A stretch of DNA of 64,000 nt from Halorubrum hochsteinianum (lineage in GTDB: Archaea > Halobacteriota > Halobacteria > Halobacteriales > Haloferacaceae). Shown here one piece after another: positions 55,651-64,000 of the stretch. The notes beneath the pieces are model-generated. The model did no database searches. It saw nothing but the letters and a program-made list of their open reading frames with translations, and was not told the DNA's origin. The stretch lies in assembly GCF_023702125.1 (NCBI RefSeq), contig NZ_CP098415.1, positions 1,488,001 through 1,552,000 of the forward strand, given 5' to 3'. The first letter of the stretch is position 1, and the number at the start of each line of letters is the position of its first letter. Made by a program: the position numbers and the translations under genes.

Positions 55651-55908
55651 ATGGAACCCGAGGAAGCGGTCCGTCAGCTCGAATACACCATCGACGCCTC
55701 GCTCGACGACGTCGGACAGCGCGCCGCCGCGAGCTACCGGCCGACCTTCGAGCGCGTGGCCGAGCGCGCGGACGGCGGTGCCGTGTACGAGCTCGCCCGC
55801 CAGCTCTCCGCGACGGTCGCCGACGGCGAGCGGCCGAGCCCCGCGGCCGCGAACCGGCGGGCCGAGCGCGTGCTCGACGACTGGGCGTACACCGACGGCG
55901 GGGAGTAA
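55651..55908 (+). CDS. Small acidic helical protein
   Basis: 85 residues, mostly helical, no Cys or membrane segment, starting MEPEEAVRQLEYTIDASLDD. CTTTAAGT about 28 nt upstream makes a good leaderless promoter. Codon bias is genomic. No family recognised. Convergent with the beta-CASP gene. Confidence 0.65.
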   Translation: MEPEEAVRQLEYTIDASLDDVGQRAAASYRPTFERVAERADGGAVYELARQLSATVADGERPSPAAANRRAERVLDDWAYTDGGE

Positions 55909-55939
55909 GGCTTCGCTGCGCCAATGTCTCGTCGCTGCG

Positions 55940-57190
55940 TCACACTACGATCTGTTCTCCAATCTCCGGCGCGCTCGCCGCAAACCCGTCCGCTCGCAGC
56001 TCTTCTGCGAACGCCGCACAGCGATCCCCGTGGTTCACCAGCACCCGCGCGTCCGGGTACGCGTCGAGGAACGACCGCAGGCCCTCGCGGTCCGCGTGCG
56101 CGGAGAAGTCGTACCCCTCGACCCGCGCGGCGACGGTCATCACGCGCCCGTCGATCTCGGCGCTGCCCGTCTCCAGCAGGTTCCGGCCCGGCGTCCCCTC
56201 GACTTGATACCCGGTCAGCGTCACCTTGTTCGTCGGGTTCGACCGGACCGCGGGGACGTACGTCATCGCCGGCCCGCCCGAGAGCATCCCGCTCGTGGTG
56301 ACGATCGCCGCGTTCTGGTCCGCGATCCGCTTGCGTTGCCCGTCGCGGCCGGTGACGAACCGGGCGTGCGAGGTCGCGCGCCGGAGCGCGTCGGCGTCGC
56401 GGACGAACTCAGGATGCCGCCGCAGCATCCGGGTCACTTCCTTGCCCATCCCGTCGACGTAACAGGGGATGTCGTGCGCCTCGCAGACTAACAGTAGCTC
56501 CTGCGTGCGCCCGATGGCGAACGCCGGGACGACCACGGTGCCGCCCTCCCACAGCGTCGTCTCGACGCTCTCCGCGAACCCGTCCTCGACGGCGGCCCGG
56601 GGCTCGTGGTCGACGTCCGAGTAGGTGGACTCACAGACCACGACGTCGGCGTCGGGGCGCGCGGTCGTCCCCGCCACCAGCCGCTGGTCGTCGGTGTGGA
56701 AGTCGCCGGTGTACAGCAGTCGCGTCTCCCCGTCGTCGACGAGGACGTGCGCGGAGCCGGGGATGTGCCCCGCCGGAAACAGCGTCACCTCGTAGCCGCC
56801 GGCGGCGACGCCGCCCGCGACCAGGAAGGGGTCGCCGTAGCCGTGCCGTCGCTCCGCCTCGCCCAGCCGCGCGACGTGCTCCGCCGAAAACGGGCACAGC
56901 GGGCTGTTCCCGTGGAGCTTCAGCGTGTCCTCCGCGAGCGTCCGCGCGAGCTCCCCGGTCGGCGGAGTCCAGTGGACCGGCGGCCGGCGGTCGCCCTTCA
57001 GCAGCGCCGGGACGGCACCGACGTGGTCGAGGTGGCCGTGCGAGACGACGACCGCCTCCGGCTCGGGATCCCGCACCGGATACCGCGGCGGCTCGCCGGC
57101 CAAGAGCCCGTAGTCGATGAGGAGCGTGTCGTCGACGAGGAGGGCGCTCCGGCCGACCTCGCGGGCACCGCCGAGGAACTCCAACTCCAT
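55940..57190 (-). CDS. Beta-CASP metallo-beta-lactamase-fold nuclease
   Basis: 416 residues from ATG at 57190 (MELEFLGGAREVGRSALLV). The MBL metal motif HGHLDHVG (about 57-64), the later VVCESTYSD and the beta-CASP part with FAIGRTQELLL, TSGMLSGGPA and the C-terminal SAHADREGL...VNHGD motifs are complete, so it belongs to the CPSF/RNase J group of RNA-processing exo- or endonucleases. It follows the GINS gene by 43 bp on the same strand. Confidence 0.88.
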   Translation of the reverse strand: MELEFLGGAREVGRSALLVDDTLLIDYGLLAGEPPRYPVRDPEPEAVVVSHGHLDHVGAVPALLKGDRRPPVHWTPPTGELARTLAEDTLKLHGNSPLCPFSAEHVARLGEAERRHGYGDPFLVAGGVAAGGYEVTLFPAGHIPGSAHVLVDDGETRLLYTGDFHTDDQRLVAGTTARPDADVVVCESTYSDVDHEPRAAVEDGFAESVETTLWEGGTVVVPAFAIGRTQELLLVCEAHDIPCYVDGMGKEVTRMLRRHPEFVRDADALRRATSHARFVTGRDGQRKRIADQNAAIVTTSGMLSGGPAMTYVPAVRSNPTNKVTLTGYQVEGTPGRNLLETGSAEIDGRVMTVAARVEGYDFSAHADREGLRSFLDAYPDARVLVNHGDRCAAFAEELRADGFAASAPEIGEQIVV

Positions 57191-57233
57191 CGACCGCCCG
57201 TAGCCGCCCGCGGGGTTAGTGTCCGTCGGTCGA

Positions 57234-58382
57234 TCAGTCGACCCGCTCGGCGGCGTCGCGCTGGACGAGCGGGTCGGCGTTCTCGAGCGGGAGCGAGACC
57301 ACGTCCTCGCTCGCGAGCTCGTACTCGCGCTCGTCGACGCCGAAGATGGCCCCGACGTCGCGGGTGATCCGGACGGTCGCTCGGTCCGTCGACTCCGCCG
57401 GGTCGGTCTCAGCGTCCGATCCCCCCGGACCGGTCTCGGCGTCCGATCCCCCCGGACCGGTCTCGGCGTCCGGCTCGCCGCCCGCGCGCGCGTCGGGAAC
57501 CGCGCCGCCGTCTGTCGTCGCTCCCGGACCCGTCTCGCCGGCCGTGTCTTCGGTGGGGTCGGCGTCCGCGAGACCCTCCGTTCTGTCCGCCCTCTCGGTA
57601 CCGTCGGCCTCACCGTCGACCCCGACGGCTCCCGGCGGGGCCGGATCGGGCGGAACGGGCGTCGTCCCGTCGCCGTCGCCGTCAGACCCGGCGGGCGGGG
57701 CCGCGTCGTGTGCGGTCGGTTCCGGTGACCCGTCGGTGGCCGGGTCCGCGTCGTCGCCGCCCATCGCGCCGGCGAGCGCGCCCGCGTCGGCGTCGGGGGA
57801 CGGCGAGCCGGGTCGCTCCGCGTCGACCGGTTCCGCACCGGCGGGCTCCGGGTCGCCGGTCGACGGGGTCCCGTTCGTCTCGGGCGCTCGCTCCGTTCCG
57901 GCCGGCTCGCCGGCGACCGGGGACTCGTCCGGTGCGGGCGACCCGTCTCCCGCCGGCGAATCGTCCGGCGTCGTCGGCTCGTCGCCGACCGGAGACTCGC
58001 CGGCGAGGACGTCGAGCACCTCCGACTTGTTCGCGGTGATGCGCTCGACGAGGTCGTCGAACAGCCGGCGCTCCTCGGTCGTCATCCCCTCCTCGTCGAC
58101 CGACATGTCCGCCGCGGCGAAGGAGGCGAGTTTGACGACCTTGCCGACCCGCCGCTCGTAGAGGGCCTCGGCGACCTCCTCGGCGGTCTCGACCTCGTCG
58201 GAGAGCCGCCGCACGTCGTCGTCCTCGAAGGGGTTCTCGACCTGCTCCGCGCGGCGGTCGCGCGCGGCGCGGAGGTCCGCGACGTACGCGCCCACGTCGT
58301 CGTAAAACGAGTCCCGCAGGTGCTGGAGGCTGTCCTTCCGGCGCTCCTTCGCCTGCGCGGACCGGAGTTCGTCGAGGTTCAT
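57234..58382 (-). CDS. DNA replication factor GINS (Gins51/15 type)
   Basis: 382 residues, about twice the usual archaeal length. The helical A domain is at 1-130 (MNLDELRSAQAKERRKDSLQ, ANKSEVLDVLAGE), and the small B domain is at the C-terminus (ATVRITRDVGAIFGVDEREYELASEDVVSLPLENADPLV). Between them is a Pro/Glu/Asp/Thr linker of about 190 residues with a 9-residue tandem repeat. It couples primase and MCM at the fork. It follows priS by 10 bp, as in many archaea. Confidence 0.9.
   Translation of the reverse strand: MNLDELRSAQAKERRKDSLQHLRDSFYDDVGAYVADLRAARDRRAEQVENPFEDDDVRRLSDEVETAEEVAEALYERRVGKVVKLASFAAADMSVDEEGMTTEERRLFDDLVERITANKSEVLDVLAGESPVGDEPTTPDDSPAGDGSPAPDESPVAGEPAGTERAPETNGTPSTGDPEPAGAEPVDAERPGSPSPDADAGALAGAMGGDDADPATDGSPEPTAHDAAPPAGSDGDGDGTTPVPPDPAPPGAVGVDGEADGTERADRTEGLADADPTEDTAGETGPGATTDGGAVPDARAGGEPDAETGPGGSDAETGPGGSDAETDPAESTDRATVRITRDVGAIFGVDEREYELASEDVVSLPLENADPLVQRDAAERVD
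57406..57473. repeat. 27-bp tandem repeats in the GINS linker
   Basis: Two near-identical 27-bp units (57406-57432 and 57433-57459) and half of a third encode GGSDAETGP-like nonapeptides. They keep frame in a disordered linker. The period equals that in the FkbM gene. Confidence 0.85.
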
Positions 58383-58392
58383 TTGTCGTCCG

Positions 58393-59556
58393 TCATCGTT
58401 CGGGGGCTTTCCGTGCTTCGCCGCGGGCCATCAGGAACACGCCCGCGTACTCGGGCACGGTGACTGTGCCGGATTCAACTCTGACGCGCTCGCCGTTTAA
58501 TTCTACCGTCCGATCCGCGTCGGCCTCGATCCGGATCTCGCGGCCGACGAACCGCTCCGGGACCGCGTCCCGGAGCGGCTCGAAGTCGGCGAGTTCGTCG
58601 CGGTCGAGCGGCGTGACGACCAGCCCGGATCCGCCGTGGAGCGTGCCCGGCAGCCGGATGAGCCGGCGGGTGTCGGTCGTCACCGGCTCGTCGATCGGCG
58701 CGGCATCCTCCGCGGCGACGCGCGCGGCGAGCGCGGAGACGAGCCGCCTGACGCCCGGGCCGCCGGCCTCGACGTTGCCCTCGCGGACCGCGGTCGGGTT
58801 CCGGTCGAACGCGCCGAGGATCGTCTCCGCGCCCTTCTCACCGATCCCGTCGAACTTCGTCAACTGCTCGCGGGCGGCCTCGTCGTCCTTCTCGCGGAGG
58901 TCGTCGGCGTACTCGATCAGGGCCTCGTGGACGCGCGCGCCCCACCCGCCCTCGGTGCGGAGGACGCGCTTCGTCGTGCCGCGCTCGGAGACGGTGTGGA
59001 TCAGGCCGTCGGTGTCGAGGTCGATGGCGCGCACGTAGTCGACGACCTCGCGGCGCGCGTCGCTGTCCAACTCCCGAACGCTCTCGTCCCGGACGTGGAC
59101 GTGATACCCCCGCCCGCCCGAGAAGACGACGGTCACGTCATCGAACGCGAAGTCGTCGTCGATGAAATCGAGCAGTCGCAGGAGGGCGTCCTTACACTCG
59201 GCCAGCATCTCGGGATAGCTCGTCGTCTCCGGGTCGACGCCGGGGAGGTGGTCGGCGTCCAGGTCGAAGACGAGGTCGGCGTTCCGCCACCCCTTCTGGC
59301 CCATCGTCGCCGCGCCGGGGTCGTCGTAGCGCGCGGCCGAGAAGTAGGCGTGCCGCGGCGCGTTGTCCGCGAAGAACGTGTCGACGTCGCCCAGATCGAA
59401 GAGCGACTGGTGGCGGACCATCGTCGTCCCCGACCCCGGGGTCCACGGGATGTGGCCCCACTCGCGGAGGTTCGCGTCGGGCGGGAGCGACAGCGAGACC
59501 GACCGGTAGTAGTCGCCGAAGCGACCCCGGAGATACTCGCGGGTCCGGTCGTCCAT
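58393..59556 (-). CDS. priS: DNA primase small (catalytic) subunit PriS
   Basis: 387 residues from ATG at 59556. [23 protein letters not shown] opens the fold; the catalytic VFDLDADH supplies the metal-binding aspartates, and [14 protein letters not shown] and [16 protein letters not shown] follow. With PriL it makes primers. TTGATACG about 27 nt upstream. It is upstream of gins in one operon. Confidence 0.94.
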   Translation of the reverse strand: MDDRTREYLRGRFGDYYRSVSLSLPPDANLREWGHIPWTPGSGTTMVRHQSLFDLGDVDTFFADNAPRHAYFSAARYDDPGAATMGQKGWRNADLVFDLDADHLPGVDPETTSYPEMLAECKDALLRLLDFIDDDFAFDDVTVVFSGGRGYHVHVRDESVRELDSDARREVVDYVRAIDLDTDGLIHTVSERGTTKRVLRTEGGWGARVHEALIEYADDLREKDDEAAREQLTKFDGIGEKGAETILGAFDRNPTAVREGNVEAGGPGVRRLVSALAARVAAEDAAPIDEPVTTDTRRLIRLPGTLHGGSGLVVTPLDRDELADFEPLRDAVPERFVGREIRIEADADRTVELNGERVRVESGTVTVPEYAGVFLMARGEARKAPER

Positions 59557-59663
59557 CTCTCCGCTCCTACCCGCGGTCGACGTATCAACGTTACCGTTCG
59601 TCGGCACGGGCGGGAACCCCGAACCGCACTCAGGGAGTGGATGGTAGTAGTGATCACGCGTGC

Positions 59664-59907
59664 GGTGGCGCGTGCCGACGAGCGCCCGACAGGGCGCGAG
59701 TCGCACGCGCGAGGGAGTCGACCGGTCGGAGCGAAGCGGAGACCGGTGGACGAGGCTGGGGAGGTGTGAGGCGCGGTGCTGTGCGGGGCGGGACTCGAAG
59801 GGGCAGCCGCGAGGACGAAGCACGGCGAAGTAAGCACTGGAAGGAGCGAGCAGCGCGAGCAACTGAAGCGCGCAGCAAGTCGCGCGAGGCCTCGCGGCTG
59901 GGGCTTC
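59664..59907 (+). repeat. Dispersed structured element, copy F (candidate structured RNA)
   Basis: Plus strand, in the 520-bp gap between priS and a small membrane gene. P1: GCGCGTGC (59668-59675) with GCACGCGC (59703-59710), enclosing GCGCCC-gaca-GGGCGC. P2: ACCGGTC (59721-59727) with GACCGGT (59741-59747). P3: CAGCCGCGAGG (59804-59814) with CCTCGCGGCTG (59888-59898). No good TATA box at the 5' end. The tail GTGTTCGTGTCGATCAGCG resembles that of copy B. Confidence 0.8.
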
Positions 59908-60076
59908 GGAGTGTTCGTGTCGATCAGCGATCCGTAAGGAACCACACCACCGTACGGGTGAGCGGCTGAGGTCCCGGACCGTTCCCGCCGGTAACGGCGC
60001 GTCTCGGATCAGCCTACCCCGACCACCGGCACGCTTTTTTCGGTGGGAACTGTCGACGCCCACGTTCTCACCCTCC

Positions 60077-60301
60077 ATGCTCGACGAGATACTCGACGTG
60101 ATCGTCGGCGAGATCGCCAAGGTCGTCCCCGACGTCGTGTGGGGAGCCGTCTTCCTAATTTTCGGCGTCCTGACGACGGCGGTCGGCGTGGCGACGGTGC
60201 TCGGCGTGGCGACGCTCGACGCCTCGGCGCTGCTCGGCGGCGTCCTGACCGTCGTCGGCGTGTCGCTCGTCGTCGGCGTGCTGGTCGCGTGGTATCGGTA
60301 G
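60077..60301 (+). CDS. Small two-helix membrane protein
   Basis: 74 residues: a short amphipathic start, then two long hydrophobic segments (about 20-44 and 49-70) with almost no loops. Codon bias is genomic. Family not recognised. It precedes the 48-residue gene by 96 bp. Confidence 0.6.
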   Translation: MLDEILDVIVGEIAKVVPDVVWGAVFLIFGVLTTAVGVATVLGVATLDASALLGGVLTVVGVSLVVGVLVAWYR

Positions 60302-60397
60302 ACCGACTCCGTCGGGACGACGCCCGTCGGGACGACGCTCGGCGTCCGCGGCGCTTCCGGCCACAACACTATCCGCCCGGCGGCCTTCCCACCGTCT

Positions 60398-60544
60398 ATG
60401 CGCTCCGAAGAGGAGATCCGAGAGCAGTACGAGTTCCTCCGCGAACAGCTGGACGACGAGGAGATGAACCACCGCGGCGTCGAGGAGCTGTTCACCCACT
60501 ACAAGCGCGCGCTCGGCTGGGTGTTAGAAGAGGAACACATGTGA
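60398..60544 (+). CDS. Charged helical microprotein, 48 residues
   Basis: ATG at 60398 to TGA at 60544. [20 protein letters not shown], then [20 protein letters not shown] and a charged end. One long amphipathic helix pair, like small haloarchaeal proteins annotated as conserved hypotheticals. GC third-position bias and the absence of rare codons support it. Too short for usual gene-calling cutoffs. Confidence 0.6.
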   Translation: MRSEEEIREQYEFLREQLDDEEMNHRGVEELFTHYKRALGWVLEEEHM

Positions 60545-60967
60545 GCGACGTACGACACGTTTATCAATCTCTACGGTGTACGTTCAGGTGACGCTTCGTC
60601 TGGAGGGCCGAAGCGTCAGCGGGGACCAATCGGCAGGTCCGACGCGGCTTTTTTCCGCGTCGGGCGTGCCTTCTTCCGACAACTCGACCGGCTAGCGCCG
60701 ACTTCGTCTCGCTCCTGCCAGACCCGAGGAGTCGCGACGCCGCTCGGGACCGTCTCGGTTCGTGTGCGGTCGCCGTCGGTTCGCACCACGTATCAGACCG
60801 GGAAAACGACGTTCGACCGCGAATCCGCCGTCCGCCGCCGCCGACGGTTGCGGATCTGACACGACGAACGTGTCCGTTACGGGGAGGTAAGGCCGGGCGT
60901 CCGGTCGTACGAAGACTGATATAACGGTATATTTATTTATTTTCGACAGGTATACATTGGCAGTTGT
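60545..60967. other. 423-bp gap with two hairpins and the padR promoter
   Basis: Just after the 48-residue gene, TGACGCTTCG (60589-60598) pairs with CGAAGCGTCA (60609-60618). CCGACGCGG (60639-60647) pairs with CCGCGTCGG (60655-60663) around a CTTTTTT loop. TTTATC at about 60569 could be a promoter for a small RNA starting near the first hairpin, or the hairpins are terminators. The rest (60665-60925) is featureless until the padR promoter (TATATTTATTTAT, 60929-60941). Confidence 0.5.
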
Positions 60968-60969
60968 AT
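60952..60969. promoter_or_regulatory. PadR-type operator over the padR start codon
   Basis: ATACA (60952-60956) and TGTAT (60965-60969) are inverted arms with an 8-nt spacer, like the ATGT-N8-ACAT sites of PadR proteins. The site overlaps the ATG (60968-60970), implying autorepression. The TATA-like stretch is 60929-60941. Confidence 0.55.
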
Positions 60970-61243
60970 GTACGACCTCACAGGTTTTCAGCGCGACCTG
61001 CTCTACGTGATCGCGGGGCTCGACGAGCCGCACGGGCTGGCGATCAAAGAGGAGCTCGAAGAGTACTACGAGAAGGAGATCCATCACGGCCGCCTCTACC
61101 CGAACCTCGACACGCTCGTCGAGAAGGGACTCGTCGAGAAGGGCCAGCGCGACCGCCGCACCAACTACTACACGCTGACGCGCCGCGGCCGCCGCGAGAT
61201 CGAGGCGCGCACCGACTGGGAAGCCGAGTACATCGAGCACTGA
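60968..61243 (+). CDS. PadR-family transcriptional regulator
   Basis: 91 residues, the compact archaeal version. The winged-helix is MYDLTGFQRDLLYVIAGLDEPHGLAIKEELEEYY, with RLYPNLDTLVEKGLV (recognition) and RTNYYTLTRRGRREI (wing). The C-terminal dimer helix is minimal. A palindrome overlaps its start codon. Target genes are not obvious; neighbours are unrelated housekeeping genes. Confidence 0.9.
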   Translation: MYDLTGFQRDLLYVIAGLDEPHGLAIKEELEEYYEKEIHHGRLYPNLDTLVEKGLVEKGQRDRRTNYYTLTRRGRREIEARTDWEAEYIEH

Positions 61244-61457
61244 CCCGACCGCCCGCGACTCCCGCGGTCGACCGATAACCGTCGGCTCCGTCGAGCCGTT
61301 CTCTCTCTTTTCGTCTCCGTCGAGCCGTTCCCGATCACCGGATCGCTTCCGACCGCCCACCGGTCCGCTCGCTCGGTCCCGAGCCGCGGCGCTCCGAACC
61401 GCCCGGCGCGCGCCGCGAACGGTTGGATTCAAGTCCGCCCCGGCGGAACCCGGTCGT

Positions 61458-62801
61458 ATGCAACCGGGAGATCGCGTCCGCGTCGAGCGCGGGGGCGTCA
61501 CCAACGAGGGCGTACTGCTCCCCTCCACGACGCGCGACCACCTCGTCGTCAAGCTCGACGGGGGCTACAACGTCGGGATCGACCGCGACGCGGCCGACGT
61601 CGAGGTGTTGGAGTCCGCCGTCCGCGAGGTCGACCCCGCGGCCGAGACCGACGACGGCGACGCCACCTCGGCGATCACCTTCGACGACGACCTGCCCACC
61701 GTCTCGCTCATCTCCACCGGGGGGACGATCGCCTCCACCGTGGACTACCGGACGGGGGCGGTCACCGCGCAGTTCGACGCCGAGGACGTCCTCCGGGCCG
61801 TCCCGGAGCTCGCCGGGCGCGCGAACTACCGCGGTCGGGTCGTCGCGAACATCCTCTCGGAGAACATGGAACCGTCCATCTGGCGGGAGCTGGCCGCGGC
61901 CGTCCGCGAGGAGATCGAGGCGGGGGCCGACGGCGTCGTCGTGATGCACGGCACGGACACGATGCAGTACTCCGCGTCCGCGCTCTCCTTCATGCTCGAC
62001 TCGCCGGTCCCGGTCGTGTTCACCGGGAGCCAGCGCTCCGCGGACCGCCCCTCCTCCGACAACGTGATGAACGCGGTGTGCGCCGTCGAGGCCGCGAAGG
62101 CCGACCACGCCGAGACGCTGGTGTGTATGCACGCGTCCCCCTCCGACGACGCCTGCGCGCTCCACCGCGGCACGCGCGTCCGCAAGAACCACACCTCGCG
62201 CCGGGACGCCTTCGAGACGGTCGGTGCCGCCCCGCTCGGGCTGATCGACTACGAGGCCGCCGCGGCGGCGGGGAGCGAGGGCGACGCGGCCGACGCCGCG
62301 ATCGAGTGGCACCGCGAGCCCCTCCCGCGCGGCGAGACCGGGACCGGTCCCGCCGGCGGTGATTCCGACGCGGCCGCAGCCTCCGGGGGCGACGGCGTCG
62401 CGGTCGCCCCCGACCTCGACGGCGACGTGGAGCTCGTTAAGTTCACGCCTGGGATGGACCCGGCGGCGTGGGACTACCTCGACGAGAAGGACGGCGTCGT
62501 GATCGAGGGGACCGGACTCGGCCACGTCCACACCGACCTCATCCCGCGGATCGAGGAGCTGGTCGAGGGCGGGACCGTCGTCGCGATGACGAGCCAGTGT
62601 CTCTCGGGCCGCGTCTGCGACCGCGTGTACGACACCGGCCGCGACCTGCTCGACGCGGGCGTCGTTGAGGCCGGCGACACCCTCCCCGGCACCGCGAAGG
62701 TGAAGCTGATGTGGGCGCTCGCGAACGTCTCGGACCCCGCCGAGGCGATGGGGCGGGACCTCGCGGGCGAGTTGACCGAGGAGTCTCAGCCCTGGCGATG
62801 A
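61458..62801 (+). CDS. gatD: Glu-tRNA(Gln) amidotransferase subunit D
   Basis: 447 residues. An N-terminal Tudor-like domain (MQPGDRVRVERGG, about 1-60) precedes an L-asparaginase-type domain: VSLISTGGTIAST, VVMHGTDTMQYSASALSFML and the late GTGLGHVHTDL. With GatE it converts Glu-tRNA(Gln) to Gln-tRNA(Gln). A Ala/Gly/Asp insert near 265-320 is a haloarchaeal feature. Overlaps the next gene by 4 nt. Confidence 0.93.
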   Translation: MQPGDRVRVERGGVTNEGVLLPSTTRDHLVVKLDGGYNVGIDRDAADVEVLESAVREVDPAAETDDGDATSAITFDDDLPTVSLISTGGTIASTVDYRTGAVTAQFDAEDVLRAVPELAGRANYRGRVVANILSENMEPSIWRELAAAVREEIEAGADGVVVMHGTDTMQYSASALSFMLDSPVPVVFTGSQRSADRPSSDNVMNAVCAVEAAKADHAETLVCMHASPSDDACALHRGTRVRKNHTSRRDAFETVGAAPLGLIDYEAAAAAGSEGDAADAAIEWHREPLPRGETGTGPAGGDSDAAAASGGDGVAVAPDLDGDVELVKFTPGMDPAAWDYLDEKDGVVIEGTGLGHVHTDLIPRIEELVEGGTVVAMTSQCLSGRVCDRVYDTGRDLLDAGVVEAGDTLPGTAKVKLMWALANVSDPAEAMGRDLAGELTEESQPWR

Positions 62802-63880
62802 CGGGATCGGAGGACGGGTCGGCGTCCGGCTCCGATCCGGGTCCCGACCTCGTCGTCCGCGAGGCGCGCCCGGCCGACGCCGACGCGGTCGCGGCGTTCA
62901 CCCGGGACACGTGGGGCGAGCGCCACGAGGACTACATCCCGCGGGTGTTCCCCGACTGGGCCGCGTCGGACGACCCGGACCGCGGGACGTTCGTCGCGAC
63001 GCTGCCGCCCGCGGCCGCCGAGGCCGGCGACCTCGACGGGCGGGAAACGGGCGACACGCACGTCGAGGGCGACGGGACGGGGGCCGCCGACGCGGGCGAC
63101 CCGGAGGCCGTCGTCGGCTGTATTCAGGCCGTCTCGCTCTCCGAGTGGGAGGCGTGGGGGCAGGGGATCCGCGTCGACCCCGCCGCGCGCGGCCACGGCG
63201 TCGGCACCGCGCTCTCCGAGACCGCGCTCGACTGGTCGCGCGACCGCGGCGCGACCGTCTGCCGCAACATGGTCTTCTCGTGGAACATCATGGGGCTCGG
63301 GCAGTCGCGGGCGGTCGGCTTCGAGCCGGAGACCGAGTTCCGGTTCGCGGAGCCGGACCCCGATCCGGACGCGGTCGGTGACGGCGCGGTCGCCGCCGAC
63401 GCGGCCGGACTCGGCATCCTCGCCGACCCCGACCCGAACGCGGCGTGGGCGTTCTGGAGCGACAGCGACGCCCGCGACCGCCTGCGCGGGCTGGCGCTCG
63501 ACCCCGACGAGTCGTGGGCCTACTCGGCGCTCACGCGCGAGCGGCTGGCGACCGCGGCCGCCGAGGACCGACTGCTCGGCGTCGTCGACGCGGACGGGTT
63601 CGCCGGCTTCGCGGTCCGGACGCGCGTGACGGAGCGCGAGGTCGACGGCGAGACCGTTCGGACCGCGACGTACGGCGCGGCCGCGTGGCGCGACGCCGAC
63701 GCGGCGGGGGCGCTGTACGACGCGATTTCCGCCGACGCCGGAGCGGCCGAGGCCGACAACGCCCGCGTGCTGATCCCCGAGACGGTCGAACACGTGAGCG
63801 ACACCGGGGCGAACCGCGTCCCGGTCGCGGCCGAACCGGACTTCGTGATGTGCGCCGACCTCACCGGCGGGGAGCCATGA
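62798..63880 (+). CDS. GNAT-family acetyltransferase, two domains
   Basis: 360 residues. First GNAT domain with the acetyl-CoA loop RVDPAARGHGVGTAL (about 126-140), then a second less conserved alpha/beta half. The ATG overlaps gatD by 4 nt (ATGA), so they are cotranscribed. Substrate unknown. An acidic linker near 75-105 is low complexity. Confidence 0.8.
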   Translation: MTGSEDGSASGSDPGPDLVVREARPADADAVAAFTRDTWGERHEDYIPRVFPDWAASDDPDRGTFVATLPPAAAEAGDLDGRETGDTHVEGDGTGAADAGDPEAVVGCIQAVSLSEWEAWGQGIRVDPAARGHGVGTALSETALDWSRDRGATVCRNMVFSWNIMGLGQSRAVGFEPETEFRFAEPDPDPDAVGDGAVAADAAGLGILADPDPNAAWAFWSDSDARDRLRGLALDPDESWAYSALTRERLATAAAEDRLLGVVDADGFAGFAVRTRVTEREVDGETVRTATYGAAAWRDADAAGALYDAISADAGAAEADNARVLIPETVEHVSDTGANRVPVAAEPDFVMCADLTGGEP

Positions 63881-64000
63881 CCCTCTTCGGGGTCTCCCTC
63901 CCGTGGTCGCTCCCGCTCACGCTCGTGATCTACGGGGTCGTCGTCGCCGCCGCGGTGTGGATCTACCGCGACGCGAGGGCGCGCGGCAGCCGCTACGCGG
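63877..64000 (+). CDS. Hypothetical membrane protein, N-terminus only
   Basis: 41 residues visible from ATG at 63877, overlapping the acetyltransferase stop by 4 nt, so it is the third gene of the gatD operon. One hydrophobic segment (about 9-27) is followed by YRDARARGSRYA, a juxtamembrane basic region seen in small archaeal membrane proteins. It continues beyond base 64000. Confidence 0.6.
   Translation, partial: MTLFGVSLPWSLPLTLVIYGVVVAAAVWIYRDARARGSRYA

Overview
The window is chromosomal DNA of an extremely halophilic archaeon (class Halobacteria), most like Halorubrum. The DNA is GC-rich with strong GC third-position bias. The predicted proteins are very acidic, full of Asp and Glu. The information-processing genes are archaeal: Rpo7/Spt4, aIF2-gamma, fused Kae1-Bud32, S24e, S17e, S19e, EF-1-beta, class I LysS, GatD, PriS/GINS and TmcA. 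Many starts have a TATA-like box 26-30 nt upstream, as expected for leaderless mRNAs. The genus is an inference; no rRNA or tRNA gene was seen. There is no CRISPR array, IS transposase or replication origin.

Layout. 1-12.1 kb: housekeeping and hypothetical genes (hydrolase, Hsp20, UbiB kinase, FkbM methyltransferase, site-2 protease, MobB/MoaE), the pyrH-lysS-zinc-finger operon and a histidine kinase. 12.2-18.2 kb: the conserved archaeal transcription/translation block kae1-bud32, rps24e, GTP-dependent dephospho-CoA kinase, spt4, rpo7, PIN protein, aIF2-gamma. 18.7-22 kb: DUF5810, DUF5809, ef1b with a zinc-finger microprotein, a TctA-type permease and rps17e. 22.1-25.7 kb: a tightly overlapping operon cofD, Dus-like, CitG-like, DUF447, probably for coenzyme metabolism. 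26.2-27.1 kb: an AT-richer island with two small membrane proteins. 27-36 kb: asparaginase-like peptidase, HTTM protein, glycosyltransferase, icd, a divergent lrp/carA pair and surE. 36-50.6 kb: gltX, ferredoxin, tmcA, UPF0179, nucleoside phosphorylase, a large pilin-like surface protein, HMG-CoA synthase, S19e and PEP carboxylase. 50.8-64 kb: Rieske protein, PGF-CTERM protein, inositol-monophosphatase family protein, a beta-CASP nuclease, GINS and primase, a PadR regulator and gatD.

Most interesting signal. Six copies (A-F) of a dispersed element of about 245-310 bp lie only in intergenic gaps, at about 18.3, 25.9, 32.5, 38.9, 54.5 and 59.8 kb. Constant blocks alternate with stems whose sequence differs from copy to copy while pairing is kept. 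Several single-base differences convert C-G to T-G pairs, which only makes sense if one particular strand is an RNA. Three copies have a TATA box 10-13 nt outside the same end. One copy carries an array of six short tandem hairpins. I read this as a candidate structured-RNA family or a hairpin-rich non-autonomous mobile element. Its translated frames are low-complexity and would easily be misannotated as proteins.

Other points: three small genes easily missed (11567-11701, 35483-35653, 60398-60544); palindromic operator candidates at lrp/carA, padR, udp, gltX and the DUF7123-like gene; several short tandem duplications in and between genes; and no rps27ae between rps24e and kae1.
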